A stretch of DNA of 64,000 bases from assembly GCF_014529985.1 (NCBI RefSeq), contig NZ_JACVMU010000003.1, forward strand, positions 1 to 64,000. Reading direction: 5' to 3'. The notes under the pieces were generated by a model. The model had not been told where the DNA came from, did not search any database, and saw nothing but the letters and a program-made list of their open reading frames with translations. Positions 36,776 to 46,222 of this stretch are shown here, piece after piece; position 1 is the stretch's first letter; each line of letters opens with the position of its first letter. Position numbers and translations under genes: made by a program. This DNA comes from Leucobacter sp. cx-42 (GTDB lineage Bacteria; Actinomycetota; Actinomycetes; Actinomycetales; Microbacteriaceae).

Positions 36776-38535
36776 GCGTTCTCCTGAGTATCAAGGATCG
36801 GGTGTTCGAGGTGTGCCTCAGCATCTGCGGTGCGACGAAGCCGCTGTACCGCTGGATCAGGCACGGGCACCGCCGCGATGAGCCGCTGCGTGTACTCGTG
36901 CTGCGGCGCATGCAGCACTTCCTCGGTCGGCCCGAGTTCCACGAGGGTGCCGCGCTGCAGCACCCCAACGCGGTGCGACAGCATCTCCACCACAGCAAGG
37001 TCGTGGCTAATAAACAGCGACGCGAAGCCAAGGTCGCGCTGCAGTGACGAGAAGATCTCGAGCACGCGCGCCTGCACCGACACGTCAAGGGCCGAGGTCG
37101 GCTCGTCTGCAATCACGAAGTCTGGGTCGAGTGCGAGCGCACGGGCGAGGCCAACGCGCTGACGCTGCCCGCCAGACAACTCGAACGGGAACCGGTCTGC
37201 GTAGCTTGCGGGCAGTTCGACCGCGTCGAGCAGCTCGAGTGCGCGGGCGCGGTGAGCGCGCGTGCCACCGGGCATGCGGTGCACCTGCATGGGTTCCGCA
37301 ATGCACTGCGCAATCGTCATGAACGAGTTGAACGACGCAGCAGGATCCTGGAACACAAAGCCGACGCGACGACGCAGCTTCCGCAACGCTCCCCGACGAA
37401 TCTTCGTGATGTCTTCACCGAACACCTCAAGCGTTCCACCGGTTACGTGTTCAAGGCCGCCAATCGCGCGCCCGATCGTCGACTTACCTGAGCCAGACTC
37501 ACCCACGAGGCCAACGACCTCACCACGGGCAATCTCCAGGCTCACGCCCTGCACCGCACGTACCGGGTGCTTGCCGAACCCACTGGAATACGTCACCTCA
37601 ACGTTGTCGAGCCGCACCGCAGGATCGGCAGCGCTCGCCGCAGCGGTGCCGGCCGTAACAGCCGTTCCGGTTGCGACCTCGCCGAGCACGCGCGCCTCGC
37701 CGCCTGGTCCGAGACCACTTCCCAACCGGGGTACGGCTGCAAGCAGGTCGCGGGTGTACTGCTCCTTGGGGTGCGCAAACAGCTCGTCGACGGGCGCCAC
37801 CTCAACGAGGTCGCCACGGTACATGACCGCGACGCGGTCTGCGAGATCCGCCACGACACCCATGTTGTGGGTGATGAGCACGATCGACGCATCAAACTCG
37901 TCGCGGCATTCGCGCAGCAGATCGAGGATCTCGGCCTGCACCGTGACATCGAGGGCCGTCGTCGGCTCATCGGCGATGATGACGCTCGGTCGGAGCGCGA
38001 GCGCCATAGCGATGACGATGCGCTGCTTTTGGCCACCGGAGAACTGGTGGGGGTAGTCATTGATCCGCCGCTCGGGGTCGGGAATACCGACGGCCCGCAG
38101 CATTTCGAGCGCGCGGGTGCGACGCTCGGTGCGATCGGTCATGCCGTGCGCGCGCAGGCCCTCCTCGAGCTGCCAGCCCACCCGGAATACGGGGTTCAGG
38201 GCGGTCGACGGCTCCTGGAAGATCATTGCCGCTTCACTGCCGCGCATGCGGCGCAGTTCGGCTGCGTCAACGGTGAGCACGTCTGAGCCCTGCAACACGA
38301 CCGCACCGCGGGTGCGGGTGCGGGGCGGGAACAGTCCGAGTGCGGCGCGGGCGGTGAGCGTCTTGCCCGACCCTGACTCACCGACGATCGCGAGGATCTC
38401 CCCCTGCTCAAGCTCGAGCGACAGGTTCTTGACCGCGTGCACCGTGCCCTGGGGTGCATCAATGTCGATCGTGAAGTTGGTGAAGGCGAGCGGCGACGCG
38501 GGGGCTGCCGCGGCGTGCTTCTGGTTCGAGGTCAT
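36772..38535 (-). CDS. Peptide-type ABC transporter, fused double ATP-binding protein
   Basis: The 587-residue protein fuses the two ATPases of a dipeptide/oligopeptide importer. The first nucleotide-binding domain has Walker A GESGSGKT at 52-59 and signature FSGGQKQR; the second has Walker A GESGSGKS near 345 and signature LSGGQRQR. Fused DppD-DppF forms are common in actinobacteria. It energises the two permeases encoded just upstream and overlaps both neighbouring genes by 4 bp. Confidence 0.94.
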   Translation of the reverse strand: MTSNQKHAAAAPASPLAFTNFTIDIDAPQGTVHAVKNLSLELEQGEILAIVGESGSGKTLTARAALGLFPPRTRTRGAVVLQGSDVLTVDAAELRRMRGSEAAMIFQEPSTALNPVFRVGWQLEEGLRAHGMTDRTERRTRALEMLRAVGIPDPERRINDYPHQFSGGQKQRIVIAMALALRPSVIIADEPTTALDVTVQAEILDLLRECRDEFDASIVLITHNMGVVADLADRVAVMYRGDLVEVAPVDELFAHPKEQYTRDLLAAVPRLGSGLGPGGEARVLGEVATGTAVTAGTAAASAADPAVRLDNVEVTYSSGFGKHPVRAVQGVSLEIARGEVVGLVGESGSGKSTIGRAIGGLEHVTGGTLEVFGEDITKIRRGALRKLRRRVGFVFQDPAASFNSFMTIAQCIAEPMQVHRMPGGTRAHRARALELLDAVELPASYADRFPFELSGGQRQRVGLARALALDPDFVIADEPTSALDVSVQARVLEIFSSLQRDLGFASLFISHDLAVVEMLSHRVGVLQRGTLVELGPTEEVLHAPQHEYTQRLIAAVPVPDPAVQRLRRTADAEAHLEHPILDTQENA

Positions 38536-39605
38536 CGTCCTACCTCCTCTGAGTTCGTGCCGCGTGCGGCGGTGGGCAGCGTGCGCACCCGGCGCGGACC
38601 GACGACACCGAGCAGGCGGGAGAAGATGCCGGGCTTGCCGACGAGCGCGCGCGAGCGCTGATCGACGAGGTCGCGGAGACCGTCACCGATCATGTTGAGC
38701 GCGAGCACGGTAATGATGAGGAACGCACTCGTGAGGATGATCATCTGGGGCGCCTGCATGATGACGGACTTCCCGTCGTACAGAATGTTGCCCCACGACG
38801 CTTGCGGTGCGGGAACGCCGGCGCCAAGGAAGCTCATGGCCGCCTCGGTGATGACGGACTCTGCGAAGGTGAAGGTCGCCTGCACCACGAGCACGGACAT
38901 GGTGTTCGGGAGGATGTGCTTCCACATGATGTGGAGCGGGCCGGCGCCCTGCATGATACTCGCGGTCACGAACGTCTCACTCATCACTGCGAGCGCACGC
39001 GCACGCACAAGGCGAGCAATACCGGGCGTATAGACGATCGAGAGCGCGATGATGAGGTTCGAGACGCTTGGGCCAAGGGCCGCCGTCAGGGCAACCGCGA
39101 GCAGAATCGCAGGAATCGCCATGAGTCCGTCGCACACACGCATGAGGATCACATCGAGCACCTTGTTAAAGACCGAAGCAACACCAATGATGACGCCGAG
39201 CACACCACTGACGAGTGCAACGACAAAACCAACGATGAGCGACGTCGAGGCACCCGAGACGATGCGCGCGAACAAATCGCGGCCGAAGTTGTCGAGGCCG
39301 AAGATGTGCTCAGCCGACGGTGGTGCAAGACGGTTCGCTGGGTCGACCGCGAGCGGATCGAGCTTCAACAGCGGGGGCAGCACGTACGAGATGATGAAGA
39401 TCGCGAGCACGATGATGATGCCGACCATGAGCTGGGTGTTGTCGAGTATGCGACGCCAGATCGAGCTCGGGGTCTTGTCTCGCTCAGGAACGAGCGAGAG
39501 CATCTGCGTGCTCGGCACGTCGACGGCGAGCGTCGAGGGGGCGGATCGCCGCAGCTGCTCGCCCTCAGGTGCGCGCGGGTCGGTGGGTTCGATGGGGGCA
39601 TTCAT
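38532..39605 (-). CDS. Peptide-type ABC transporter permease (DppC-like)
   Basis: The 357-residue protein has a cytoplasmic N-terminal region, about six membrane spans and the BPD_transp_1 fold. The DppC-type GLDNFGRDLFARIVSGASTS stretch follows span 1, and the EAMSFLGAGVPAPQASWG motif lies near residue 280. It forms the translocation pore with the DppB-like permease encoded 2 bp upstream. The C-terminal tail is long and basic, which is common in this family. Confidence 0.92.
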   Translation of the reverse strand: MNAPIEPTDPRAPEGEQLRRSAPSTLAVDVPSTQMLSLVPERDKTPSSIWRRILDNTQLMVGIIIVLAIFIISYVLPPLLKLDPLAVDPANRLAPPSAEHIFGLDNFGRDLFARIVSGASTSLIVGFVVALVSGVLGVIIGVASVFNKVLDVILMRVCDGLMAIPAILLAVALTAALGPSVSNLIIALSIVYTPGIARLVRARALAVMSETFVTASIMQGAGPLHIMWKHILPNTMSVLVVQATFTFAESVITEAAMSFLGAGVPAPQASWGNILYDGKSVIMQAPQMIILTSAFLIITVLALNMIGDGLRDLVDQRSRALVGKPGIFSRLLGVVGPRRVRTLPTAARGTNSEEVGR

Positions 39606-39607
39606 GG

Positions 39608-40561
39608 CTAGTTCCCCTTTCCGACTCGGACCCGCGGGTCAACAATGCCGTACAGCAGGTCGATGAGCAGGTTCGTCAAGAGATAGATCAGGGTGATGAA
39701 CAGGATTACGCCTTGAATCACCGGGTAGTCGCGACGTGAAATCGAGTTCACGAGCAGCTGGCCAAGGCCAGGAATGTTGAAGATCGTCTCGGTCACTGCT
39801 GCGCCCGTGACGAGCGACCCGAGTGACAGACCAACGATCGTGAGGACCGGGAGGCTCGCGTTCTTCAACGTATGCATGAAGAGCAGGCGACCCTCGTCGA
39901 CGCCGCGCGAACGTGCCGAGTCGATGTAGTCAGCGTTGAGCACGTCGAGTACTGCCGCACGGGTGGTTCGAGTGATGAGTGCCGCCGTAATTGCACCGAG
40001 CGCGATGCCGGGCATGAGGAGCGTTCGCAGGCCCTCCACCGGATCCTCGAGCGGGTTGACGTAGCCCGAGATCGGCAGCCACCGGAGGGTCAGGCCAAAG
40101 AGCAGCATCATCGCGAGCGCGAGGACGAAGCTGGGTACCGTCATTCCGAGCAGGGTGAATCCCGTCACCGCCTTGTCGAACGCACCGTTGCGGTAGCGCG
40201 CGGCGAGCGTGCCAAACGGAATCGACAGTGCGACGGCGACGAGCATCGCGATGAGCGCGAGCTGGATCGTCGGCACGGAGTTGTCAGCGATCGCTTGCAC
40301 GACCGACTTATGGAGGAAGTACGAATCGCCAAGGTCGCCAGTCACGACGCCACCGACCCACTTGAGGTACTGGACGACGATCGACTGGTCGAGCCCCATA
40401 CTTGCGTGCAGTGCTGCGACCGCATCATCAGAGGCTTTCTCGCCGAGAATACGACGAGCGGGATCGCCAGGGGTCAAGTGGATGAGCGAAAAGATCACCA
40501 CGGAGACCACAAAGAGAACCGGAATCAGGCTCAGCAGCCTGCGAAGAATGAATTTGAACAT
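39608..40561 (-). CDS. Peptide-type ABC transporter permease (DppB-like)
   Basis: The 317-residue protein has about six spans, starts MFKFILRRLLSLIPVLFVVSV as typical for DppB, and has the conserved HLTPGDPAR and, near the C-terminus, IFNIPGLGQLLVNSISRRDYPVIQG. It follows the binding-protein gene with a 91-bp gap that contains a terminator-like hairpin, a usual device for making more binding protein than permease. Confidence 0.93.
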   Translation of the reverse strand: MFKFILRRLLSLIPVLFVVSVVIFSLIHLTPGDPARRILGEKASDDAVAALHASMGLDQSIVVQYLKWVGGVVTGDLGDSYFLHKSVVQAIADNSVPTIQLALIAMLVAVALSIPFGTLAARYRNGAFDKAVTGFTLLGMTVPSFVLALAMMLLFGLTLRWLPISGYVNPLEDPVEGLRTLLMPGIALGAITAALITRTTRAAVLDVLNADYIDSARSRGVDEGRLLFMHTLKNASLPVLTIVGLSLGSLVTGAAVTETIFNIPGLGQLLVNSISRRDYPVIQGVILFITLIYLLTNLLIDLLYGIVDPRVRVGKGN

Positions 40562-40606
40562 CGGTGTTCCAAAGTCGGCGACTCACATCGCAAATGACAA
40601 TTAAAA

Positions 40607-40646
40607 ACGGGGCGGCGGCTCGGCAGACGCCAAGCTACCGCCCCGT
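40607..40646 (-). terminator. Attenuator hairpin between binding protein and permease genes
   Basis: A 9-bp stem ACGGGGCGG/CCGCCCCGT is followed on the minus strand by TTTTTAATT. It lies 7 bp after the binding-protein stop. Partial termination here would reduce transcription of the membrane components relative to the binding protein. Confidence 0.75.
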
Positions 40647-40652
40647 GATCAC

Positions 40653-42248
40653 TTACTTCCAGGCGGCGTTCCACCAGGTGAAGTGGCCGTCGAACCATGC
40701 AAGGTCAAGATCCTTGTTCGCAGCGTACACGTTGTGTGCATCGCCGAGACGGCTCATCGGACGGGTCTTCTCGATGTAGGTCTGCATCTCATCGAACATC
40801 GCACTCGCGTCTGCCTGCGTCGGAGCCGCACGGAAACGCGTGAGGAGGTCCTGGAGCTCAGGGGCATCGGAGTACCACGCACGGTCAGGCAGGAAGCCGA
40901 GGGTCTGCGTGGGATCGGTCTCCGTACCGAACGGGAAGACCACAACATCCCACTCGTCACGCTTCTCGCGGTACTTCTCGCTGAACGCGCCCCACTCGTA
41001 TGCGTCGAGGGTAGCGTCGAAGCCGAGCTCCTTGAGCTGCTCAACGACGACAACGGCCGAGTTGTACGCCTCCGAGTAGTCCTTGTTTGCGAGCACCGTG
41101 ATGCTCTGACCTGCAGCACCGGTCTTCTCCAGCGCAGCCTTCGCTCCGGCAACATCTGCCTTGTTGAAGTCTGCCTTGCCAACCTCGGTGTCCCAGATCG
41201 ACGCCTGCTCAAGCGTCATGTTGTGGTGTACGAGATCGTAGAGATCTTCGCTGCCGACTGCCGCGAGCATGATGGGGTCACGGTCGAGACCGTCGTTCAC
41301 TGCCTGCCGGTTCTCAACGTTGGCGAAGACGCCACCGGGAGCATCGCTGTACACGAGGTTGATCGGGCCAACCATGTAAGTGTCGAGCTTGATGTTCGGG
41401 TCGTCCTTGAACTGGTCAAGGCTGTCGAAGGGCAGCTCGGTGGTTGCGTCGTACTGACCGGACTGCAGACCAAGGGTCCGGGTCTGCGCATCAGCGACGA
41501 AGTTAAAGATGACCTGGTCGAGGACGGCGTCCTTCTTGCCAGCACGGCCACTCGAAGGCTCGTCGACCGAGACGTAGTCATCCCACTTCTCAATGACAAT
41601 CTTCTGATCCGCCTGCCACTCAGTGAGCTTGTAGGGGCCGGTGCCGATGATGTCAGCAATGTCCTGGATCGGCTCGTCGCCAACCTTGTCGATGACCTCG
41701 GACGGCAGGATCGCCGAGTATGCGGTACCGATCGACGAAAGGTACAGCAGGTGCATGAAGCTCGCGCTCGGTACGGTGAGCTTGACGGTGGTCTCGTCAA
41801 CCTTCGTCCACTCTGCGCCAGCGAAGAGCTCCTGTGCTGCAATCGAGACGCGATTCCAGCGGTTCATCGATGCGACGACGTCGTCAGCATCGAGATCGCT
41901 GCCGTCCTGGAACTTCACGCCCTCGCGAAGCTTGAACGTGAATTCCTTGCCGTCGTCGCTCGTCTCGAACGACTCAGCGAGCATCGGAACCACCTGACGG
42001 TCCTTGTCGATCGTGACGAGCGACTCGAACACGGGGAGGGTGATCTCGCCCATGATCGAATCGGTCGAGATCTGCGGATCGAGGCTCTCCGGCTGCGCGG
42101 GAGTCACGAGGTTGACGATGTCAGTCTTCGCGTCCTTCGCTTCTGAGCCGCCACCGGAGCAACCGGTGAGGAGCAGTGCGCCCGCAGTGATGACGGCAGC
42201 GCCGGCAGCGAGTCGGCGCGCGGTGCGTGGTGCAGTGTGCTTCAGCAT
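40653..42248 (-). CDS. Extracellular solute-binding protein, family 5 (lipoprotein)
   Basis: The 531-residue protein has a twin-Arg-like n-region, hydrophobic segment and lipobox LLLTGC with Cys30, so it is a membrane-anchored lipoprotein. The SBP_bac_5 pattern is clear: PQISTDSIMGEITLPVFESLV near the N-terminus and LREGVKFQDGSDLDADDVVAS near 110. It delivers peptides, opines or related compounds to the DppBC permeases. It is second in the operon, 26 bp after the S51 peptidase gene. Confidence 0.93.
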   Translation of the reverse strand: MLKHTAPRTARRLAAGAAVITAGALLLTGCSGGGSEAKDAKTDIVNLVTPAQPESLDPQISTDSIMGEITLPVFESLVTIDKDRQVVPMLAESFETSDDGKEFTFKLREGVKFQDGSDLDADDVVASMNRWNRVSIAAQELFAGAEWTKVDETTVKLTVPSASFMHLLYLSSIGTAYSAILPSEVIDKVGDEPIQDIADIIGTGPYKLTEWQADQKIVIEKWDDYVSVDEPSSGRAGKKDAVLDQVIFNFVADAQTRTLGLQSGQYDATTELPFDSLDQFKDDPNIKLDTYMVGPINLVYSDAPGGVFANVENRQAVNDGLDRDPIMLAAVGSEDLYDLVHHNMTLEQASIWDTEVGKADFNKADVAGAKAALEKTGAAGQSITVLANKDYSEAYNSAVVVVEQLKELGFDATLDAYEWGAFSEKYREKRDEWDVVVFPFGTETDPTQTLGFLPDRAWYSDAPELQDLLTRFRAAPTQADASAMFDEMQTYIEKTRPMSRLGDAHNVYAANKDLDLAWFDGHFTWWNAAWK

Positions 42249-42274
42249 GCTGTGCCTTCCTGTATTTCTAACTT

Positions 42275-43636
42275 TTACTTCTGGTGGTTCGTGGAGTTCT
42301 TAAGCGGGGCAATGGAGAGCTTGAGTGCGGAGAATCCGCCAGCGGCCGTCCAGATCGTCCGCTCATCGCGGAGGAGTGTGACGCGATAGCCAGGATCGGT
42401 CGCGATGTAGTCGAGCGCAGCTACAGCACCGGCGGATCTCGTGAGCGCCTGTGCCTGGCGGAGCAGCACCGGGCCGACGTCTTCGCCACCGGTCGACTGT
42501 GCGGTCTCGGGGAGCGGATCGGTCCCTGGTTCAGACAGTTCGGATGCGGTGCGCGTAATCACCTCGGTGTCGAAGCGGTACTGATCGCCACCGAGCAGGT
42601 GGTGCCAGCGAACGCCGAGCGCCGTGGCAGTGGCTGCTTCGCTGCTCCACTCTGCCTCTTCGAGATCAATGATGGAAACGCCGCCCGAGCCGATGACCTC
42701 ACCGGTGCGGGCCGTTGGCCAGTACACGAGCGCGGTGTGCTCGTCGACACCAAACACGAGGCGATTGCCGGTCGCACGACCGAGGCAGACAGCTCGCACC
42801 ACCCGGTCCCACTCATTGAAGTGTGAGTCGAGCAGCCCTTCCGTGAAGAATCCAAAGCCACCGGCTACCGAGAACCGAGTCTGCTCATCATCCTCGTAGC
42901 CAGGGGTCACACCGTCGTGCCACGCTCGTACGCTCGTTCCGCCGGTCACCATGCCTCCGCCCTGCTGGATTGCCAGGCCTGCGCTGGTTCCGGCGATCAC
43001 ACCGCCGCGCGTATGCAGGGCTCGGATCGCACGCATGACCGCGGTCTCGGTGCGTTCAACACCTGGCGGGGTGTCCTCTGGCGCGTTCCCGGTTGCGGTC
43101 TCGCTCGCAGCGTCGCGGAACAGCGCAAGGAGGTAATTCGTCTGGTCGCCACCGCCGAAAAAGAGGCCGTCGAGGCCTGCAATCAGTTCTGCAAGCTGCG
43201 CGTCGTCTGCGTTTTCCCGGGTATAGGGAGCGCCGGGGTACGGCGCGACCGCCGCACGGCCCACAGGGAGCGGGATTGCTTCGAGCTGATGTCGCGCGAA
43301 TATCTGGCGGTAGTACTCGCCGTCGGCCTCGTCGCTCTCGGTTTCGGGGTTCCCATCGAGTGGCGCAACTGCTGACTCGGACGCGGTGGTGAAGATACCG
43401 ATCCGCGGCAGTGTCGTTGCGTCGGGTGCAGAGCTGTTCGCCTGCTGCGCTGCGCGGGTGAGCGCGGCGAAACGGTCAAGCAAGACCGGGTCTTCATCGA
43501 GGGCGCCACCAATAAGAAACAGCGGGCCGGGCAATACGGGACCGGCTGCATGCTGATGGTGTGTGTTGCGCAACGCAGTCTCCATATTCTCGACGATGAG
43601 GGTGCGGCGAACCGCAGGTTGAACAAAGTGTTTCAC
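42275..43636 (-). CDS. Peptidase S51 / cyanophycinase-like protein
   Basis: The 453-residue protein has the S51 nucleophile motif GTSAG with Ser218 (216-220), a preceding LFFGGGDQTNYLL block, and FLIGGAL at the N-terminus, as in cyanophycinase and related aspartyl dipeptidases. No signal peptide is obvious, so it acts in the cytosol. The start is either a GTG at 43636 or an ATG 17 codons later, where the family-like part begins. It is first in the operon with the ABC transporter and likely cleaves an imported dipeptide such as a beta-aspartyl dipeptide. The C-terminal 130 residues extend beyond the usual family length. Confidence 0.82.
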   Translation of the reverse strand: MKHFVQPAVRRTLIVENMETALRNTHHQHAAGPVLPGPLFLIGGALDEDPVLLDRFAALTRAAQQANSSAPDATTLPRIGIFTTASESAVAPLDGNPETESDEADGEYYRQIFARHQLEAIPLPVGRAAVAPYPGAPYTRENADDAQLAELIAGLDGLFFGGGDQTNYLLALFRDAASETATGNAPEDTPPGVERTETAVMRAIRALHTRGGVIAGTSAGLAIQQGGGMVTGGTSVRAWHDGVTPGYEDDEQTRFSVAGGFGFFTEGLLDSHFNEWDRVVRAVCLGRATGNRLVFGVDEHTALVYWPTARTGEVIGSGGVSIIDLEEAEWSSEAATATALGVRWHHLLGGDQYRFDTEVITRTASELSEPGTDPLPETAQSTGGEDVGPVLLRQAQALTRSAGAVAALDYIATDPGYRVTLLRDERTIWTAAGGFSALKLSIAPLKNSTNHQK

Positions 43637-43653
43637 ATGAGCCGGGTTATTTG

Positions 43654-43677
43654 CAATATCGAAACAGATATTTCAGA
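43654..43677. promoter_or_regulatory. Candidate RpiR operator, TGMAATATC-N6-GATATTTCA
   Basis: In the shared promoter region between the S51 operon and the RpiR gene, TGCAATATC and GATATTTCA form an inverted repeat with one mismatch. TGAAAT/TTTCA-type palindromes are typical of RpiR regulators. A related TGCAAT palindrome lies before the M20 gene on the other side of rpiR. Confidence 0.5.
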
Positions 43678-43790
43678 TTTGCTCTCGACAACGCACACTT
43701 ATCGGTTGATACACTCAGGTTCGACCGCACCGACCGCGGTCAGCCACTTCGCCCGAGCGCAGTGACCACGCGTTATTGATCGGAGATGCA

Positions 43791-44684
43791 GTGAACCTCG
43801 AGTCCGGAGATAACCGAGCAGAGCAGGTCGAGCGCGAGACCGTGGCGTCGCGTATTCGCGAACGCATGGGCGACTACTCCCCCGCGGAACGCAAGGTGGC
43901 ACGCACGTTACTTGCGGCATACCCGGTCGCTGGGTTCGAAACCGTTGCTGGCCTCGCAGACCTCGCAGGCGTGAGTGGCGCCACCGTCGTGCGCTTCAGC
44001 ACTCGCCTCGGATTCGGCGGCTTCCCCGACCTGCAACGCGCTCTCCGTGAAGAGCTCGAGCTTCGCAGCGCGTCTCCCGCGGCACTGTACGCGCGCACCA
44101 CCGGTGAGCGATCCGCGCCCCTTGGTGACCTCGCCCAGCTTGGCGAGGGACCGGCCTCAGACATTCAGACAACGTTCGCCGGGCTCTCGCAGCACGACTT
44201 CGACACGACCATTGAGGCACTCGCGAACCCCAAGCGTCGCATTTGGCTCACCGGCGGTCGCTACAGCACCTACCTCGCCGAGTATCTCGCCTCGAGCCTT
44301 GAGCAGCTGCGCCCCGGAGCACGCATGGTCCCCCAAATGGCGAGCGTTCGCGCAGCCACCATGATCGACCTCGACGCAAAAGATGTCATTATCGCGTTCG
44401 ACTTCCGACGATACGAAGAGCGCACCCGTCAGGTCGTGCAGCACGCGAAAAGCCGCAAGGCCACCATCATCCTGATCACCGACGCGTGGGTGTCTCCGTG
44501 CGCGAGCGACGCAGACGCCGTACTCACGAGTCTGTCGGTTGAACGCGGCGCATTCGACTCCGTGGTTCCCGTCATGGCGCTCATCGAGGCCATCTTCACC
44601 GCCACCATGGAGCGCATCGGCCCCGCGGCGCGCGAACGCATGGAAGCAATCGAGCAGTCAGCGCAGGAGCACCGACTCATTTAG
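43791..44684 (+). CDS. RpiR-family regulator with SIS domain
   Basis: The protein is 297 residues from the GTG at 43791, which has CGGAG six bases upstream; the TTG at 43776 has no such site. The HTH domain (YSPAERKVARTLLAAYPVAG) is followed by an SIS domain with GGRYSTYLAEYL. It is paralogous to the RpiR protein at 25076-25930: the LANPK-RIW-GGRYS and FDFRRY stretches are near identical. It diverges from the ABC operon and precedes an M20 gene in the same direction. It probably regulates both. Confidence 0.9.
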   Translation: MNLESGDNRAEQVERETVASRIRERMGDYSPAERKVARTLLAAYPVAGFETVAGLADLAGVSGATVVRFSTRLGFGGFPDLQRALREELELRSASPAALYARTTGERSAPLGDLAQLGEGPASDIQTTFAGLSQHDFDTTIEALANPKRRIWLTGGRYSTYLAEYLASSLEQLRPGARMVPQMASVRAATMIDLDAKDVIIAFDFRRYEERTRQVVQHAKSRKATIILITDAWVSPCASDADAVLTSLSVERGAFDSVVPVMALIEAIFTATMERIGPAARERMEAIEQSAQEHRLI

Positions 44685-44847
44685 CTCGCGCGACAGCCGG
44701 GCGCGCAACGAGAAGCGCTCGGCCCAGTTTGGTGTGCCATATTTCACTCGCGCGCACCGCGCAGCATTCAATTTTCCCAGCATTTCACTGGTTTTCCTGA
44801 AACGCCATTGAAACGGACGTTTCTTCCATGTAACGTATGTTGCATTA

Positions 44848-44865
44848 CTGCAATACGCATTGCAG
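44848..44865. promoter_or_regulatory. Perfect palindrome CTGCAAT-N4-ATTGCAG upstream of the M20 gene
   Basis: The 7-bp arms are perfect. It lies about 45 bp before the predicted M20 start and shares the TGCAAT core with the palindrome near 43654. A candidate RpiR site. Confidence 0.45.
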
Positions 44866-44908
44866 GTTCGCAACAATCGTTGCCACTATGGAATTCGGAG
44901 GCTCGTGC

Positions 44909-46069
44909 ATGCCAGCACTCGACCTACTGCGCCTCGCTGAAGCGGCGCAGGACACCTACGAGCGCGATCTCGCAGCCCTCGTAGGAATTGATTCAGGTTC
45001 GCTCGATGCTGCGGGCGTGAATCGCGTCGCTGATTGGGTCGCGGATCGCCTCACTCGTTCAGGCTTCACCGTTGAACGCCAGATCACCACCGATGGGATC
45101 CACGGCGACGTGATCGTGGCCCGCCGACAGGGCACTGGCTCACGCCGCATCCTGCTGTTCGCACACATGGACACCGTCTTCGAGCAGGGCGACGCAGCGT
45201 TGCGTCCGTTCTCGATCGACGAGCGCGGCCACGGCCGCGGGCCCGGTGTCACCGACGACAAGGCTGGCGTCGTCGCAGGCATTCACGCTGCCGAGCACCT
45301 CATCGCCCTCGGCGCAGAGAACTACGGCGAGCTGGTACTCGCGTTCACCCCAGACGAGGAGATCGGCTCCCCCGTTGGCGCACCTGCGCTTGCCGCACTC
45401 GCTGCGAATGCTGACGCTGGCTTTAGCTTGGAGTGCGCCCGTGAGAACGGCGATCTCGTCATTGCACGCAAGGGTGCCGTTGACCTCGACATCGAGGTGC
45501 ACGGCGTCGCTGCCCACTCAGGCATTGAGCCCGAGCGCGGCGCGCACGCTGCCCTCGAGGCCGCCCACCTGACGATTTTCCTGCAGCAGCTCGCTGACCC
45601 CAGCCGCAAGCTCACCGTCAACGTTGGCATTCTGCAGTCAGGTGATCGCACGAACATCGTGCCCGATCACGCACTCCTCAAGGTGGAGATGCGCGCGGCC
45701 CAGCGCGAGGTACTCGATGAAACGCTCGCGAAGCTCCGCGCCCGCGCAGCAGCACCCGTGGTGGATCGCACCAGCATCAGCGTGCACGAACTCGACTTCT
45801 GCCCGCCGCTCGAAGAGACCCCTGCAAGCATGGCCCTCGGCAACTCTGCTGTTGAGATCGCCGCTGAGCTCGGCTTCACCCCAGGCCTCGCGCGCACCGG
45901 CGGCGTCTCGGACGGCAACCGCGTCTCAGCGCTCGGTGTCCCCACGCTCGACGGCCTCGGCCCGGTTGGTGGCGGCGATCACAGCCCCACCGAGTGGCTT
46001 GAGCTGGCGTCTGTGCCCGGCCGCGTCGCACTGCTCGCGGAACTCATCGACCGCACCGCCCGGGCTTAA
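44909..46069 (+). CDS. M20 family peptidase (ArgE/DapE/CPG2 type)
   Basis: The protein is 386 residues from the ATG at 44909, preceded by CGGAGG; the longer frame to 44837 reads through the palindrome. The metal-binding set is visible: His86 and Asp88 in LLFAHMDTV, the DD pair at 116-117 in GPGVTDDKAG, and Glu150-Glu151 in TPDEEIG. It resembles glutamate carboxypeptidase/acetylornithine deacetylase, a dinuclear zinc hydrolase of N-acyl or peptide bonds. It lies 224 bp after rpiR and is probably part of the same peptide/amide catabolic module. Confidence 0.9.
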   Translation: MPALDLLRLAEAAQDTYERDLAALVGIDSGSLDAAGVNRVADWVADRLTRSGFTVERQITTDGIHGDVIVARRQGTGSRRILLFAHMDTVFEQGDAALRPFSIDERGHGRGPGVTDDKAGVVAGIHAAEHLIALGAENYGELVLAFTPDEEIGSPVGAPALAALAANADAGFSLECARENGDLVIARKGAVDLDIEVHGVAAHSGIEPERGAHAALEAAHLTIFLQQLADPSRKLTVNVGILQSGDRTNIVPDHALLKVEMRAAQREVLDETLAKLRARAAAPVVDRTSISVHELDFCPPLEETPASMALGNSAVEIAAELGFTPGLARTGGVSDGNRVSALGVPTLDGLGPVGGGDHSPTEWLELASVPGRVALLAELIDRTARA

Positions 46070-46111
46070 TTCTCTTGGCAAGGCAGCCCGCGTAGCGGGG
46101 CTTCACCCCAC

Positions 46112-46213
46112 ACCTCAACCCCGCGAAACTTGTAGTTTCTGTCGAGATCACCCCTTTCATGCGTATGAAGGGCTTCATTTCGAGAGAAACGGTCGGATTC
46201 GCGGGGTTGAGGT
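46112..46213. repeat. Long imperfect palindrome, REP-like element 1
   Basis: A 16-bp perfect outer repeat (ACCTCAACCCCGCGAA and its complement) encloses a nested GTTTCTGTCGAGA/TTTCGAGAGAAAC arm and a CCCTTTCAT-gcgt-ATGAAGGG core. It lies between the convergent M20 and oxidase genes. Related elements are at 47461-47556 and 56594-56701. Confidence 0.8.
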
Positions 46214-46222
46214 CGTTCAGCC

